Below, in pieces: positions 1 to 6,766 of a DNA stretch of 37,992 nt (its first letter is position 1; each line of letters begins with the position of its first letter). Made by a program: the position numbers and the translations under genes. This DNA comes from Savagea sp. (GTDB lineage Bacteria; Bacillota; Bacilli; Bacillales_A; Planococcaceae). The stretch covers positions 1-37,992 of the forward strand of contig JASLHQ010000224.1 in assembly GCA_030152265.1 (NCBI GenBank). The letters run 5' to 3'. The notes beneath the pieces were generated by a model that saw nothing but the letters and a program-made list of their open reading frames with translations, did no database searches and was not told the origin of the DNA.

Positions 1-1
1 T

Positions 2-244
2 TCACGCGACGCTTACAAAGAAGCATTCACAACGGGTGATCATGTAGGTACTACGATGTCCGAAACGCGCGTCGTCTACTTAATCGCTGAATTATCATGG
101 CGAATTGGAGACAAGGACGAAGCAATTCGTAACTTCAGCTATATTATCAGTAATCAAAAGAACTCTACTGATCCGAAAGCTGTCGATCTCGCTAAAGAAC
201 GTTGGCAAGAAATTCGTGAACTTCATGGCGATCAATCTGAATAG
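2..244 (+). CDS. DUF2225 family protein, C-terminal part (cut by window edge)
   Basis: The reading frame is open from base 2 and continues upstream of the window, so only about 80 C-terminal residues are visible. The visible part runs RDAYKEAFTTGDHVGTT, then a helical stretch with SWRIGDKDEAIRNF, and ends ELHGDQSE. This matches the end of DUF2225 proteins, a Bacillales family with cysteine motifs nearer the N-terminus and a TPR-like helical C-terminus. The methionine at 56 is internal, since the frame is continuous with conserved sequence before it. The function of the family is not established. The gene ends just before a hairpin terminator shared with the convergent yutI-like gene. Family call moderately sure. 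Confidence 0.7.
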   Translation, partial: SRDAYKEAFTTGDHVGTTMSETRVVYLIAELSWRIGDKDEAIRNFSYIISNQKNSTDPKAVDLAKERWQEIRELHGDQSE

Positions 245-248
245 AAAG

Positions 249-286
249 AAATGTAGACAAAGTGCAAGCACTTTGTCTACATTTTT
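249..286. terminator. Bidirectional intrinsic terminator between DUF2225 gene and yutI
   Basis: A near-perfect hairpin has arms GTAGACAAAGTG and CACTTTGTCTAC around a CAAG tetraloop. It has an A-run on the left and a T-run on the right, so it can stop transcription from either side. It lies 4 bases after the stop of the left gene and about 12 bases beyond the stop of the convergent gene. Confidence 0.9.
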
Positions 287-297
287 CATACGTTCAA

Positions 298-531
298 CTA
301 AAAGACTTGCTCGACTTCCACAACACCTGGTACTTCTTCTAAAAGTGCGCGTTCAATTCCTGCTTTTAACGTAATCGTTGAACTTGGGCACGTACCGCAT
401 GCTCCGAGTAGACGTAATTTTACAATTCCGTCTTCCACATCTACTAATTCACAGTCCCCTCCATCACGGATGAGGAATGGGCGTAATTTATCCAATACTT
501 CCTGTACAGGTTCCATTAATTCTTGTGACAT
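298..531 (-). CDS. yutI: NifU-like Fe-S cluster scaffold protein
   Basis: A 77-residue protein consisting only of the NifU C-terminal domain. The conserved CGTC motif (Cys45, Cys48) followed by PSS is the site that binds a labile Fe-S cluster in Nfu proteins; these carry clusters to cytoplasmic apo-enzymes. Its length fits the short Nfu/YutI form of Bacillales. AAAGGAG lies just upstream of the ATG. It is monocistronic and terminates at the shared hairpin. LipA, a radical SAM enzyme needing two 4Fe-4S clusters, is encoded 3.4 kb away, a plausible client. An extended -10 promoter lies at 587-595. Confidence 0.93.
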   Translation of the reverse strand: MSQELMEPVQEVLDKLRPFLIRDGGDCELVDVEDGIVKLRLLGACGTCPSSTITLKAGIERALLEEVPGVVEVEQVF

Positions 532-586
532 TGATGGATGCTCCTTTCACGTTTAACTTTTACTCAAAGTTACTTGAGTTTTTTTC

Positions 587-595
587 ATTATAGCA
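587..595 (-). promoter_or_regulatory. Extended -10 promoter for yutI
   Basis: On the minus strand the sequence is TGCTATAAT, a perfect TATAAT with the TG extension. The -35 region 17 bases upstream (TTCTCA) is poor, which extended -10 promoters tolerate. It lies about 55 bases from the yutI start. Confidence 0.6.
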
Positions 596-625
596 TGAAC
601 TCTTTTAATTGAGAATGAATAAGCT

Positions 626-640
626 TGATTTTCATTGTCA
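626..640. promoter_or_regulatory. Weak Fur-like box upstream of yutI
   Basis: TGATTTTCATTGTCA matches 12 of 14 defined positions of the 7-1-7 Fur core TGATAATnATTATCA. It lies about 30 bases upstream of the extended -10 element. This is a motif match only; AT-rich DNA yields such matches by chance. Confidence 0.3.
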
Positions 641-713
641 TCTATATGGAAATGAATATTTTATCGTTCTTTCTCTTATCAAATAGGTATACTCTCTTAA
701 TAGTTATTCTAAT

Positions 714-755
714 AAAAAAGAATCTCCTTCAAATTTCAGAAGGAGATTCTTTTTT
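714..755 (-). terminator. Terminator of the NADH dehydrogenase gene
   Basis: Hairpin with arms AAGAATCTCCTTC and GAAGGAGATTCTT and a 7-base loop, followed on the minus strand by a run of T. It overlaps the stop codon of the gene at 754. Confidence 0.9.
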
Positions 756-1821
756 AGTTATTATGCCATTTATAAAACCAGAGTAATCCTGATTTCATCA
801 GACGTGCAATGCGACCTGTCACCGTGCGATCGGCAACGTAAGCAAAACCTTTTTTCTTACCGAGTGATCCCATAAATCCTTTTAACTTTAATTCTGGCAT
901 TTTCTCCGGTAATGGTTCATTCGTCCACACTTTGCGTAACACAGTAACGATTTGTTCCGCTTGAACTTCCGCTAATTGTGCACTTGGAGCATGTGGTAAA
1001 GCTGCACAATCTCCAACGACATAAATATTATCTCGTTCTGGCACTTGATGATATTGATTCAAGACGACGCGTCCACCGCTAGTTTTTTCTACTTCAAGTT
1101 CACGAACAGGTTTCACAGGACGTACTCCTGCTGTCCACACAACGGCATCGACTGGAATCGTTTCTTTATGATTATATAAACACTTCGGTTCTACTTTCGT
1201 AATATTCGACTCCGCTACTACATCTACATTATGCTCATCGAACCAACTTTTTACATAGTTACTTAAACGTTCTGGGAAGTCCCGCAAAATACGCGGTCCA
1301 CGGTCGAACAATTTAATTTTTAAATCTGGTCGGCTTTCGCGAAGTTCACTCGCAAGTTCAATTCCACTCAATCCCGCTCCGACAATCCCAACCGTTGAAC
1401 CACCTGGTAATCCAAGCAATGTTTGATATGTTTGGCGTGAATCGCCGATCGTTTGAATGCTGTATGTATGCTCAGCAGCTCCAGGCACGTCGTGATAATT
1501 ATCTTCACACCCTAAGCCAATCACTAATTCATCATATTGTAATTGTTTACCGTCCCCTAGCTCAACAAATTGTTGATCTGCATCAATGCGAGATACTTCC
1601 CCTTCTACAAATGTTAATTGTGGATGTTCTGGAAGTGCTACGCGTATTTCTGAGTCTGGAACTGTTCCAGCCGCAATCGCATAAAATTCTGTTTTTAAAC
1701 TATGAAATGGCGTGCGATCGACTAATGTAATATCGATATCTTCTGGTAAGTCTTTGTTTAATAAACGCAATAAAATACGCATATTTCCGTATCCTGCACC
1801 TAATAACAGTAGTTTTCTCAT
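754..1821 (-). CDS. yutJ: Type II NADH dehydrogenase-like FAD oxidoreductase
   Basis: A 355-residue two-dinucleotide-binding flavoprotein. It has an N-terminal FAD site GAGYGN (residues 8-13), a second Rossmann motif GIVGAGLSGIELASEL near residue 145, and the late FAD-contacting motif YVVGDCAALP near residue 268. The family transfers electrons from NADH to quinone at the inner face of the membrane without pumping protons. The C-terminus has a basic/hydrophobic amphipathic stretch that could attach to the membrane. I chose the ATG at 1821 because GGTGAAGGAG lies 6 bases ahead; the in-frame GTG at 1836 sits inside that ribosome site. The promoter overlaps a Rex-like operator. YutJ-like rather than the main Ndh is likely but not certain. 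Confidence 0.88.
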   Translation of the reverse strand: MRKLLLLGAGYGNMRILLRLLNKDLPEDIDITLVDRTPFHSLKTEFYAIAAGTVPDSEIRVALPEHPQLTFVEGEVSRIDADQQFVELGDGKQLQYDELVIGLGCEDNYHDVPGAAEHTYSIQTIGDSRQTYQTLLGLPGGSTVGIVGAGLSGIELASELRESRPDLKIKLFDRGPRILRDFPERLSNYVKSWFDEHNVDVVAESNITKVEPKCLYNHKETIPVDAVVWTAGVRPVKPVRELEVEKTSGGRVVLNQYHQVPERDNIYVVGDCAALPHAPSAQLAEVQAEQIVTVLRKVWTNEPLPEKMPELKLKGFMGSLGKKKGFAYVADRTVTGRIARLMKSGLLWFYKWHNN

Positions 1822-1868
1822 GTTATTCTCCTTCACCTTTTGTTATAGTCCGAACTTTTCTACTTTTG

Positions 1869-1897
1869 ATTATAGCAGTTTGTGCAAAGTTTCACAA
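1869..1897 (-). promoter_or_regulatory. Sigma-A promoter of yutJ
   Basis: On the minus strand, -35 TTGTGA (1892-1897) is separated by 17 bases from a perfect -10 TATAAT (1869-1874). It lies about 50 bases ahead of the chosen ATG. Confidence 0.75.
1880..1897. promoter_or_regulatory. Rex-like operator in the NADH dehydrogenase promoter
   Basis: The minus-strand sequence TTGTGAAACTTTGCACAA matches the Rex consensus TTGTGAAnnnnTTCACAA at 13 of 14 defined positions. It covers the -35 element and most of the spacer, so a bound NADH-sensing Rex repressor would block polymerase. Rex control of NADH dehydrogenase is established in Bacillus; here it is inferred from the site. Confidence 0.7.
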
Positions 1898-1910
1898 TGA
1901 TTTTTATTTA

Positions 1911-1939
1911 TTGACGGCTTAGAAAAAACAGCGTACATT
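1911..1939 (+). promoter_or_regulatory. Sigma-A promoter of yuzB
   Basis: TTGACG, a 17-base spacer, then TACATT. The -10 element ends only 20 bases before the GTG start, so the predicted transcript begins at or within the ribosome-binding site. Confidence 0.5.
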
Positions 1940-1959
1940 TTAAAGGTGAGGTGAACAGA

Positions 1960-2196
1960 GTGAATCCAATAATCGAATTTTGCATTTCAAATCTCGCACA
2001 AGGTGCACAAGAGACGTTCGAAACGTTAGAACGCGATCCGAACTTAGACGTGCTCGAGTACGGTTGTTTAAGTTACTGTACGAAATGTACAGAAGGTTTA
2101 TACGCGCTCGTAAATGGCGATATCGTAGAAGCTGAAACGCCTGAACAATTAACGGAGCGCATTTATCAATACATTGAGGATAATCCTCTCTTTTAA
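1960..2196 (+). CDS. yuzB: UPF0349 / DUF1450 small protein
   Basis: A 78-residue protein, exactly the usual length of Bacillus YuzB. Conserved landmarks are IEFCISNLAQGAQ near the start, DPNLDVLEYGCLSYC in the middle, and the ending YIEDNPLF. Several cysteines (FC near residue 8, then C-x3-C-x2-C) suggest metal or redox binding, but no function is established. GTG at 1960 is preferred over the in-frame GTG at 1951 because AAGGTGAGGTG spans the earlier codon and serves as ribosome-binding site. It is transcribed divergently from the NADH dehydrogenase gene, as in Bacillus. Confidence 0.9.
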   Translation: MNPIIEFCISNLAQGAQETFETLERDPNLDVLEYGCLSYCTKCTEGLYALVNGDIVEAETPEQLTERIYQYIEDNPLF

Positions 2197-2200
2197 AAGA

Positions 2201-2256
2201 AAAATGCCCTTTTCCTTGTCTTTCTATGTGAAAGTTTTGAGGAAAAGGGCATTTTT
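2201..2256. terminator. Bidirectional terminator between yuzB and yutF
   Basis: Arms AAAATGCCCTTTTCC and GGAAAAGGGCATTTT with a 25-base loop, flanked by A- and T-runs. It serves the convergent genes ending at 2196 and 2257. Confidence 0.88.
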
Positions 2257-3021
2257 TCATATTATTTCAGTTAAAGTATTTACAAAGTAAGTAGGTTGTA
2301 GTTCACGTTCTTGTATTTGTTCTTTCGTATGAACGCCTCCTGCGACGTGAATCGTATCGATTTCATAACGAATGCCACATAAAATATCTGTGTCATAATT
2401 GTCACCGATCATCACCATATCTTCTTTTGCATATCCACCACTGTCACGAACGAGTTCAAGCATCGTCGATTCCGGCTTTCCGATATAGAGTGGTTCAATA
2501 CCTGTCGCATGCGCAAGAAGTCGAATGAATGAACCATTGCCGACACCGAAACCTGTCGCCGTCGGAATAATTTTATCGCTATTCGTCGCGATAAATGTTG
2601 CGCCGTTTCGAATGACATTCATCACTTCGGATAAACTTTCATACGTCGACTCACGATTAATGCCGACGACTGCAACGTCCGCTTCTTCTGGTCCTACAAC
2701 GTGAAGATTGTGTTCAGCGAATGCTTTTCGCAAACCTTCTTCTCCGTATAAATAAATGCGCGAAGAAGCGTAATGCTCAGCACAATATAAAGCAGAAGCT
2801 ACTGCTGTCGTATAAATACGCTCACGAACGGCGTTGATTCCCATATTTTCTAACTTTTTCTCAACATCTTCTCGATTAACTGAAGCGTTATTCGTAATAT
2901 AGTAAGGTTCAATTCCTTTTTGTTGTAAGCGACGAATCGTTTCAGCTGCTGCTTCGATCACTTCCGTCCCTTTATATACAGTGCCATCTAAATCAAAACA
3001 ATACGCACGGTACTGTTTCAT
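2257..3021 (-). CDS. yutF: NagD/YutF-type HAD-family sugar phosphatase
   Basis: A 254-residue HAD phosphatase. Motif I DLDGT gives the nucleophile Asp10 and acid/base Asp12. ITNNAS supplies motif II, and GDNYDTDI supplies the acidic motif IV. The cap is the IIA type of the NagD/4-nitrophenylphosphatase group. YutF-like enzymes hydrolyse small phosphorylated metabolites; the natural substrate cannot be read from sequence. The ATG overlaps the upstream stop codon (TAATG), with GAGGATC as ribosome site inside the upstream gene, so it is translationally coupled to yutE. Order yutE-yutF is as in Bacillus. Confidence 0.9.
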   Translation of the reverse strand: MKQYRAYCFDLDGTVYKGTEVIEAAAETIRRLQQKGIEPYYITNNASVNREDVEKKLENMGINAVRERIYTTAVASALYCAEHYASSRIYLYGEEGLRKAFAEHNLHVVGPEEADVAVVGINRESTYESLSEVMNVIRNGATFIATNSDKIIPTATGFGVGNGSFIRLLAHATGIEPLYIGKPESTMLELVRDSGGYAKEDMVMIGDNYDTDILCGIRYEIDTIHVAGGVHTKEQIQERELQPTYFVNTLTEII

Positions 3022-3473
3022 TATGCGTGATCCTCAGGTAAAAATGCTGATACAGGTCCGAGTTCATTTTCCAAATAATAATTCACTCGTTTTGACCAAT
3101 TTTGTAAAGCTGGCATACTTTTTTGCATCGCTGTATACATCGCTAAATGATTCATATTCGTAAACTGTTGAACGATTTCTTTACGAAGTGCAACGACTGC
3201 TTTTAACGGTTCAACCATATCGTCCGTAATGACTTCCTCATCGTCCATAATGTCAATAATATCTTCGTAACTTCCTGGGTCGCGCATAATAAATCCATCA
3301 ATCATCGCATTTCCGACATCGATAATCGACTCGATGACGACATGTGTCAAACGCTCTAATGCGAGTTGCTCTACTGTCGTTTCTGTCCATTCAGAACGCT
3401 CATTGAACACTTCTAACAATTGATCCATATGTTGCAATGTGTCATTAATTTTATTTCGGTCTACAAAATACAT
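3021..3473 (-). CDS. yutE: DUF86 / HepT-like family protein
   Basis: A 150-residue all-helical protein starting MYFVDRNKINDTLQHMDQLL, typical of the YutE branch of DUF86. Classical HepT toxins of this superfamily carry an Rx4-6HxY RNase motif and pair with a MntA nucleotidyltransferase. No MntA gene lies beside this one and I do not see a clear RxnHxY motif, so a toxin role is not supported. The longer frame back to 3590 is rejected: TTGGAGGGG lies 5 bases before the ATG at 3473, and the extra segment runs into the upstream terminator. It forms a coupled pair with yutF. Confidence 0.85.
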   Translation of the reverse strand: MYFVDRNKINDTLQHMDQLLEVFNERSEWTETTVEQLALERLTHVVIESIIDVGNAMIDGFIMRDPGSYEDIIDIMDDEEVITDDMVEPLKAVVALRKEIVQQFTNMNHLAMYTAMQKSMPALQNWSKRVNYYLENELGPVSAFLPEDHA

Positions 3474-3558
3474 GATGACCCCTCCAACTAAATAATAAAT
3501 TTTATCATTACGTATTATCATATCATAATTATTTGAGGATACGCATTGAAGTTCCAAC

Positions 3559-3602
3559 AAAAAAGCGAAGGATTGCTCATTGCTGAACATTCCTTCGCTT
3601 TA
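3559..3602 (-). terminator. Terminator of the lipA-yutD unit
   Basis: Arms AAAGCGAAGGA and TCCTTCGCTTT with an 18-base loop, followed on the minus strand by TTTTTTG. It lies 17 bases beyond the yutD stop. Confidence 0.88.
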
Positions 3603-3618
3603 TAGCGTGGCGATGGCC

Positions 3619-3900
3619 TCATTGTTTTTTCAATTTTTTCACGATAAAGTACGCACAGCCAAAATTACAATATTCGTATAAGTAATCTTGCACATTGCTA
3701 TACTTCGTTTCAAACGTGGATTTCGGATGGCGGTCCTCATAAAATCCTTTTAATCGCAGTTGACCGTAGCCCCAATCCCCGACGATATAATCATATTTCC
3801 CTAAAATGTCTGTGTAGCGTTCCACGAATACTTCTTCTTGAAACGCCTCTTTATGATCATGTATTAACTCGTATTGAAATTTACCAATTTTAATTTCCAC
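3619..3900 (-). CDS. yutD: YutD family protein (DUF1027)
   Basis: A 93-residue protein with the signature KYDYIVGDWGYGQLRLKGFYED, then FETKYSNVQDYLYEYCNFGCAYFIVKK. It belongs to the YutD family, conserved beside lipA in Bacillales; no biochemical role is established. I use GTG at 3900 because GGAGAATCTATTC leads into it right after the lipA stop, and because the longer frame would add 22 poorly conserved basic residues overlapping lipA. The CxxxxC pair near the end is a visible feature of unknown use. Co-transcribed with lipA and closed by the hairpin at 3559-3602. Confidence 0.85.
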   Translation of the reverse strand: MEIKIGKFQYELIHDHKEAFQEEVFVERYTDILGKYDYIVGDWGYGQLRLKGFYEDRHPKSTFETKYSNVQDYLYEYCNFGCAYFIVKKLKKQ

Positions 3901-3919
3901 GAATAGATTCTCCAATCGA

Positions 3920-4846
3920 TTATTGTTTCGCTTGAAGCTCTTGTTCACCTTGTTTTTGACGCTCACGAGCTGCAGCGTTCACTTGTTCATCCGCATGGTA
4001 ACTTGAACGTACGAGTGGACCTGCCTCGCAATGTGAGAAGCCTTTTGACATAGCGATTTCATATAATTCATTAAACTCTTCAGGCGTATAATATTTTTGT
4101 ACTTTTAAATGTTTGCGTGACGGTTGTAAATATTGACCAATCGTCATGATGTCGACATTGTTTGCGCGAAGATCATCCATCGTTTGAATGATTTCTTCCT
4201 TCGTTTCTCCAAGTCCTACCATCAATGATGATTTTGTTGGAATTTCAGGATACATTTCTTTCGCACGACGTAAAAGCTCAAGTGAACGCGGGTACGTTGC
4301 GCGTGCGCGAACACGTGGTGTTAAACGTTCAACAGTCTCGATATTATGGTTTAAAATATCTGGTTTCGCATCCATTAAACGTTGTAAATTGTCGATATCT
4401 CCCCCCATATCAGAAGGAAGGACTTCGACTGTTGTAAATGGACTTTTACGACGAATCGCACGAATCGTTTCAGCGAAAATCTCCGAGCCACCATCTTTTA
4501 AATCATCTCGTGCTACAGCTGTTACAACCGCGTGCTTTAAGTTCATTAATGCGACAGAATCCGCTACACGCTCTGGCTCCGCACGGTCTAATTCTGTCGG
4601 AAGTCCAGTTTTTACCGCACAGAAACGGCAAGCACGTGTACACGTATCTCCTAAAATCATGAACGTCGCTGTACGGCGCTCTGCCCAACATTCATGAATG
4701 TTCGGACATTTCGCTTCTTCACATACCGTATGCAAGTTTTTTTCACGCATTAACTTCTTTAACCCTGTATAGTTTTCGTTCGTATTTAACTTAATTTTCA
4801 ACCATTCCGGTTTGCGTAAGTATTCATCTTTACGTTTTGTTGTCAC
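3920..4846 (-). CDS. lipA: Lipoyl synthase (radical SAM)
   Basis: A 308-residue enzyme inserting two sulfur atoms into protein-bound octanoyl groups to make lipoyl cofactors of 2-oxoacid dehydrogenases and the glycine cleavage system. The auxiliary 4Fe-4S cluster ligands are C42-x4-C47-x5-C53 and the radical SAM cluster ligands are C69-x3-C73-x2-C76 (CTRACRFC). The family-specific RSSYHADEQ lies near the C-terminus and supplies the serine ligand of the auxiliary cluster. It starts with GTG preceded by CGGAG. A promoter (TTGTCG, 17 bases, TACATT) lies about 50 bases upstream. Length and motifs are complete. Confidence 0.97.
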   Translation of the reverse strand: MTTKRKDEYLRKPEWLKIKLNTNENYTGLKKLMREKNLHTVCEEAKCPNIHECWAERRTATFMILGDTCTRACRFCAVKTGLPTELDRAEPERVADSVALMNLKHAVVTAVARDDLKDGGSEIFAETIRAIRRKSPFTTVEVLPSDMGGDIDNLQRLMDAKPDILNHNIETVERLTPRVRARATYPRSLELLRRAKEMYPEIPTKSSLMVGLGETKEEIIQTMDDLRANNVDIMTIGQYLQPSRKHLKVQKYYTPEEFNELYEIAMSKGFSHCEAGPLVRSSYHADEQVNAAARERQKQGEQELQAKQ

Positions 4847-4897
4847 TTTGCTCGACTCCGTTTCTTTCAGAAAATTTGAGTGCCCATTCTATTTGTC

Positions 4898-4926
4898 AAT
4901 GTAACACAAATTGCAAATGTCGACAA
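4898..4926 (-). promoter_or_regulatory. Sigma-A promoter of lipA
   Basis: On the minus strand TTGTCG (4921-4926), a 17-base spacer, then TACATT (4898-4903). I see no terminator between metS and this point, so some readthrough from the transporter genes is possible. Confidence 0.5.
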
Positions 4927-4961
4927 CAAAACATTCTTGCTCACTTTTTTATGAAATTCGC

Positions 4962-5078
4962 TTAATTTCCTTCAATCGACCTTCTCGATTTCATAACAGC
5001 ATGAACGATACTCGCTGCAAGACCGCCCCAAATAATTAAAATTCCGACAATCATCATAAAGATTGCACTAGCTGTCAT
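4962..5078 (-). CDS. metS: MetS-like small subunit of NSS amino-acid transporter
   Basis: A 38-residue ORF: MTASAIFMMIVGILIIWGG, then LAASIVHAVMKSRRSIEGN. It has one transmembrane helix (about residues 5-28) and a short basic cytoplasmic tail. It resembles the methionine/alanine importer small subunit MetS, encoded next to the NSS-type transporter MetP in Corynebacterium and many Firmicutes. The ribosome site GGAGGGG begins within the stop codon of the transporter gene, 11 bases from it, so the two are coupled. The very short length makes homology hard to prove, but position, size and topology all fit. Confidence 0.8.
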   Translation of the reverse strand: MTASAIFMMIVGILIIWGGLAASIVHAVMKSRRSIEGN

Positions 5079-5089
5079 AAGTACCCCTC

Positions 5090-6616
5090 CTATTTATACA
5101 GTTCTCTCTGTGGATCTTTACGCCATTTCAACAGCATGAAGAGGATGCCGAATACTAATGCCCCTACAGCAACTGACCAACCCGCTGTCATGATGAACTC
5201 ATTCGTATACCCTTCGTAGTTTCCTGTTTTTGAATCATGTAATCGCATAACGTTAACGCGTAATAAATCGATAAACATGTAACCGAGTACAACTGGTGTA
5301 ATGTAACGCAATGAAATTCTCCACCATGCTCCTAAACGAATATCGGATACAGCATCCGCATGCGTTTGTAACGTATCGAGCTTTTTGAATACCCAAACGA
5401 TCGCGACAACTTCTACTAATCCGAGTGCTGCTACACCGAAATTGTTAATGAAGTAATCGACTGTGTCTAAGAAATAAAGACCGCTATTCGTCGAGTAAAT
5501 TAAAGAAAATAACATCGATAAGCCAACTCCGAAAAAGACCGCTTTCCCACGTGAAATATTAAATTTATCTTGAATTCCTGCAATGTACGTTTCAACAATG
5601 GAAATTAACGATGAAATTCCTGCTAACGTTAAAGATAAGAAGAATAACACTCCGAAAATCGCATTCATTCCCGGCATTTCATTGATGATAGATGGGAATG
5701 CGACGAATGCTAATCCGACACCTGCTGATACGACTTTATCAATCGGTAAGCCACTTTGTAAAGCCATGAATCCGAGCGCCGCGAATACTCCAATCCCTGC
5801 TAACAATTCGAAGCTTGAGTTTGCGAACCCTGTAATAAACGCGTTGTTCGTCACGTCTGATTTTTTAGGTAAATAACTTGAATACGTAATCATAATGGCA
5901 AAGGCGATCGATAAACTGAAGAAAATATGACCGTATGCCGCTACCCAAACGGTCGCGTTCGTCAACTTGCTTAAGTCTGGTTGGAAAAATGACTGTAATC
6001 CAATCATTGCACCAGGTAAAGTGACAGCGCGAATGACAATCGCAATGAAAACAACCGTTAATAATGGAATGAAAATTCTATTCGCAAATTCTATTCCTTT
6101 TTTAACTCCCCCGAATAAAATGAGGAAAACAATTGCCCAAACGAATAAATGTGGAATGAGCACGCCCGGAACGAATCCCCCGATTTCTCCAGGCACTTCT
6201 GAAAGTTTCAATACATCCCCATATAAGAAATCTTTCGTATCTTGTCCCCATTTCATCGTAAACGCATAACCTGTATATTTTATTGCCCAGGCAATGATGA
6301 CCGAGTAATAAGTGGAAATGACGAAAGCGACAATGACACCCCACCAGCCGATCCATTCTGCTTTCTTCCCTGCTAATCTAAAAAATGACAACGGACTAGA
6401 ACCACGATATTTATGCCCGATCGTAAATTCCATAATCAAAATAGGGATTCCTGCAGTTAATAATGCGAATAAATACGGAATAAAGAAAGCGCCTCCACCG
6501 TTTTCATACGCAACGTATGGAAAACGCCAAATGTTACCGAGTCCTACTGCTGAACCGATTGCTGCTAAAATAAAACCTGCTCGTGTACCCCATTGTGAAT
6601 TTTGTTGATTGTCCAT
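5090..6616 (-). CDS. metP: NSS/SNF-family sodium-dependent amino-acid transporter (MetP-like)
   Basis: A 508-residue multi-pass transporter of the LeuT fold. The N-terminal AAIGSAVGLGNIWRFPY is the sodium- and substrate-binding unwound TM1 of the family, followed by YENGGGAFFIPY. About 11-12 membrane segments can be counted. The MetS-like partner directly downstream points to a MetP-type importer of methionine, alanine or other neutral amino acids; exact substrate is inferred. The ATG at 6616 follows AAAGGGGTGGGGC at close spacing; the longer frame to 6646 runs through that site. A strong promoter carries a CodY-like box, which fits amino-acid-responsive repression. Confidence 0.9.
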   Translation of the reverse strand: MDNQQNSQWGTRAGFILAAIGSAVGLGNIWRFPYVAYENGGGAFFIPYLFALLTAGIPILIMEFTIGHKYRGSSPLSFFRLAGKKAEWIGWWGVIVAFVISTYYSVIIAWAIKYTGYAFTMKWGQDTKDFLYGDVLKLSEVPGEIGGFVPGVLIPHLFVWAIVFLILFGGVKKGIEFANRIFIPLLTVVFIAIVIRAVTLPGAMIGLQSFFQPDLSKLTNATVWVAAYGHIFFSLSIAFAIMITYSSYLPKKSDVTNNAFITGFANSSFELLAGIGVFAALGFMALQSGLPIDKVVSAGVGLAFVAFPSIINEMPGMNAIFGVLFFLSLTLAGISSLISIVETYIAGIQDKFNISRGKAVFFGVGLSMLFSLIYSTNSGLYFLDTVDYFINNFGVAALGLVEVVAIVWVFKKLDTLQTHADAVSDIRLGAWWRISLRYITPVVLGYMFIDLLRVNVMRLHDSKTGNYEGYTNEFIMTAGWSVAVGALVFGILFMLLKWRKDPQRELYK

Positions 6617-6659
6617 ATGCCCCACCCCTTTCTTCTTACTTTTCATTTATTATACCGGA

Positions 6660-6688
6660 ATCTTATCTAATATTCTGAATATTGTCAA
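6660..6688 (-). promoter_or_regulatory. Strong sigma-A promoter of the metP-like gene
   Basis: Minus-strand TTGACA (6683-6688, perfect), a 17-base spacer, then TAAGAT (6660-6665). Confidence 0.8.
6669..6683. promoter_or_regulatory. CodY-like box within the metP promoter
   Basis: AATATTCAGAATATT (minus strand) is a perfect palindrome around the central base and matches 13 of 15 positions of the CodY consensus AATTTTCWGAAAATT. It fills the spacer between -35 and -10, where binding would repress. CodY responds to branched-chain amino acids and GTP. Inferred from sequence only. Confidence 0.6.
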
Positions 6689-6715
6689 TACAGTGAACGT
6701 TTTTCGTTAAAAATT

Positions 6716-6761
6716 ACAAAAAAGACGTTAAAAAGTAATGTTTCTACTTCTTAACGTCTTT
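6716..6761 (-). terminator. Terminator of the NhaC-family transporter gene
   Basis: Arms AAAGACGTTAA and TTAACGTCTTT with a longer inner loop, followed on the minus strand by TTTTTTG. Confidence 0.85.
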
Positions 6762-6766
6762 CTCTC

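Noticed and set aside
569..586. Short ACTCAA/TTGAGT hairpin with T-run on the plus strand
   Set aside because: No plus-strand gene ends here and the stem is only 6 bp; probably chance next to the yutI promoter.
3474..3590. N-terminal extension of the YutE-like protein
   Set aside because: Extends into the lipA-yutD terminator; the start at 3473 has a strong ribosome site and matches the family start.
4188..4697. 169-codon plus-strand ORF
   Set aside because: Wholly antisense to lipA, whose motifs are intact; low-complexity Ser/Arg composition typical of a shadow frame.
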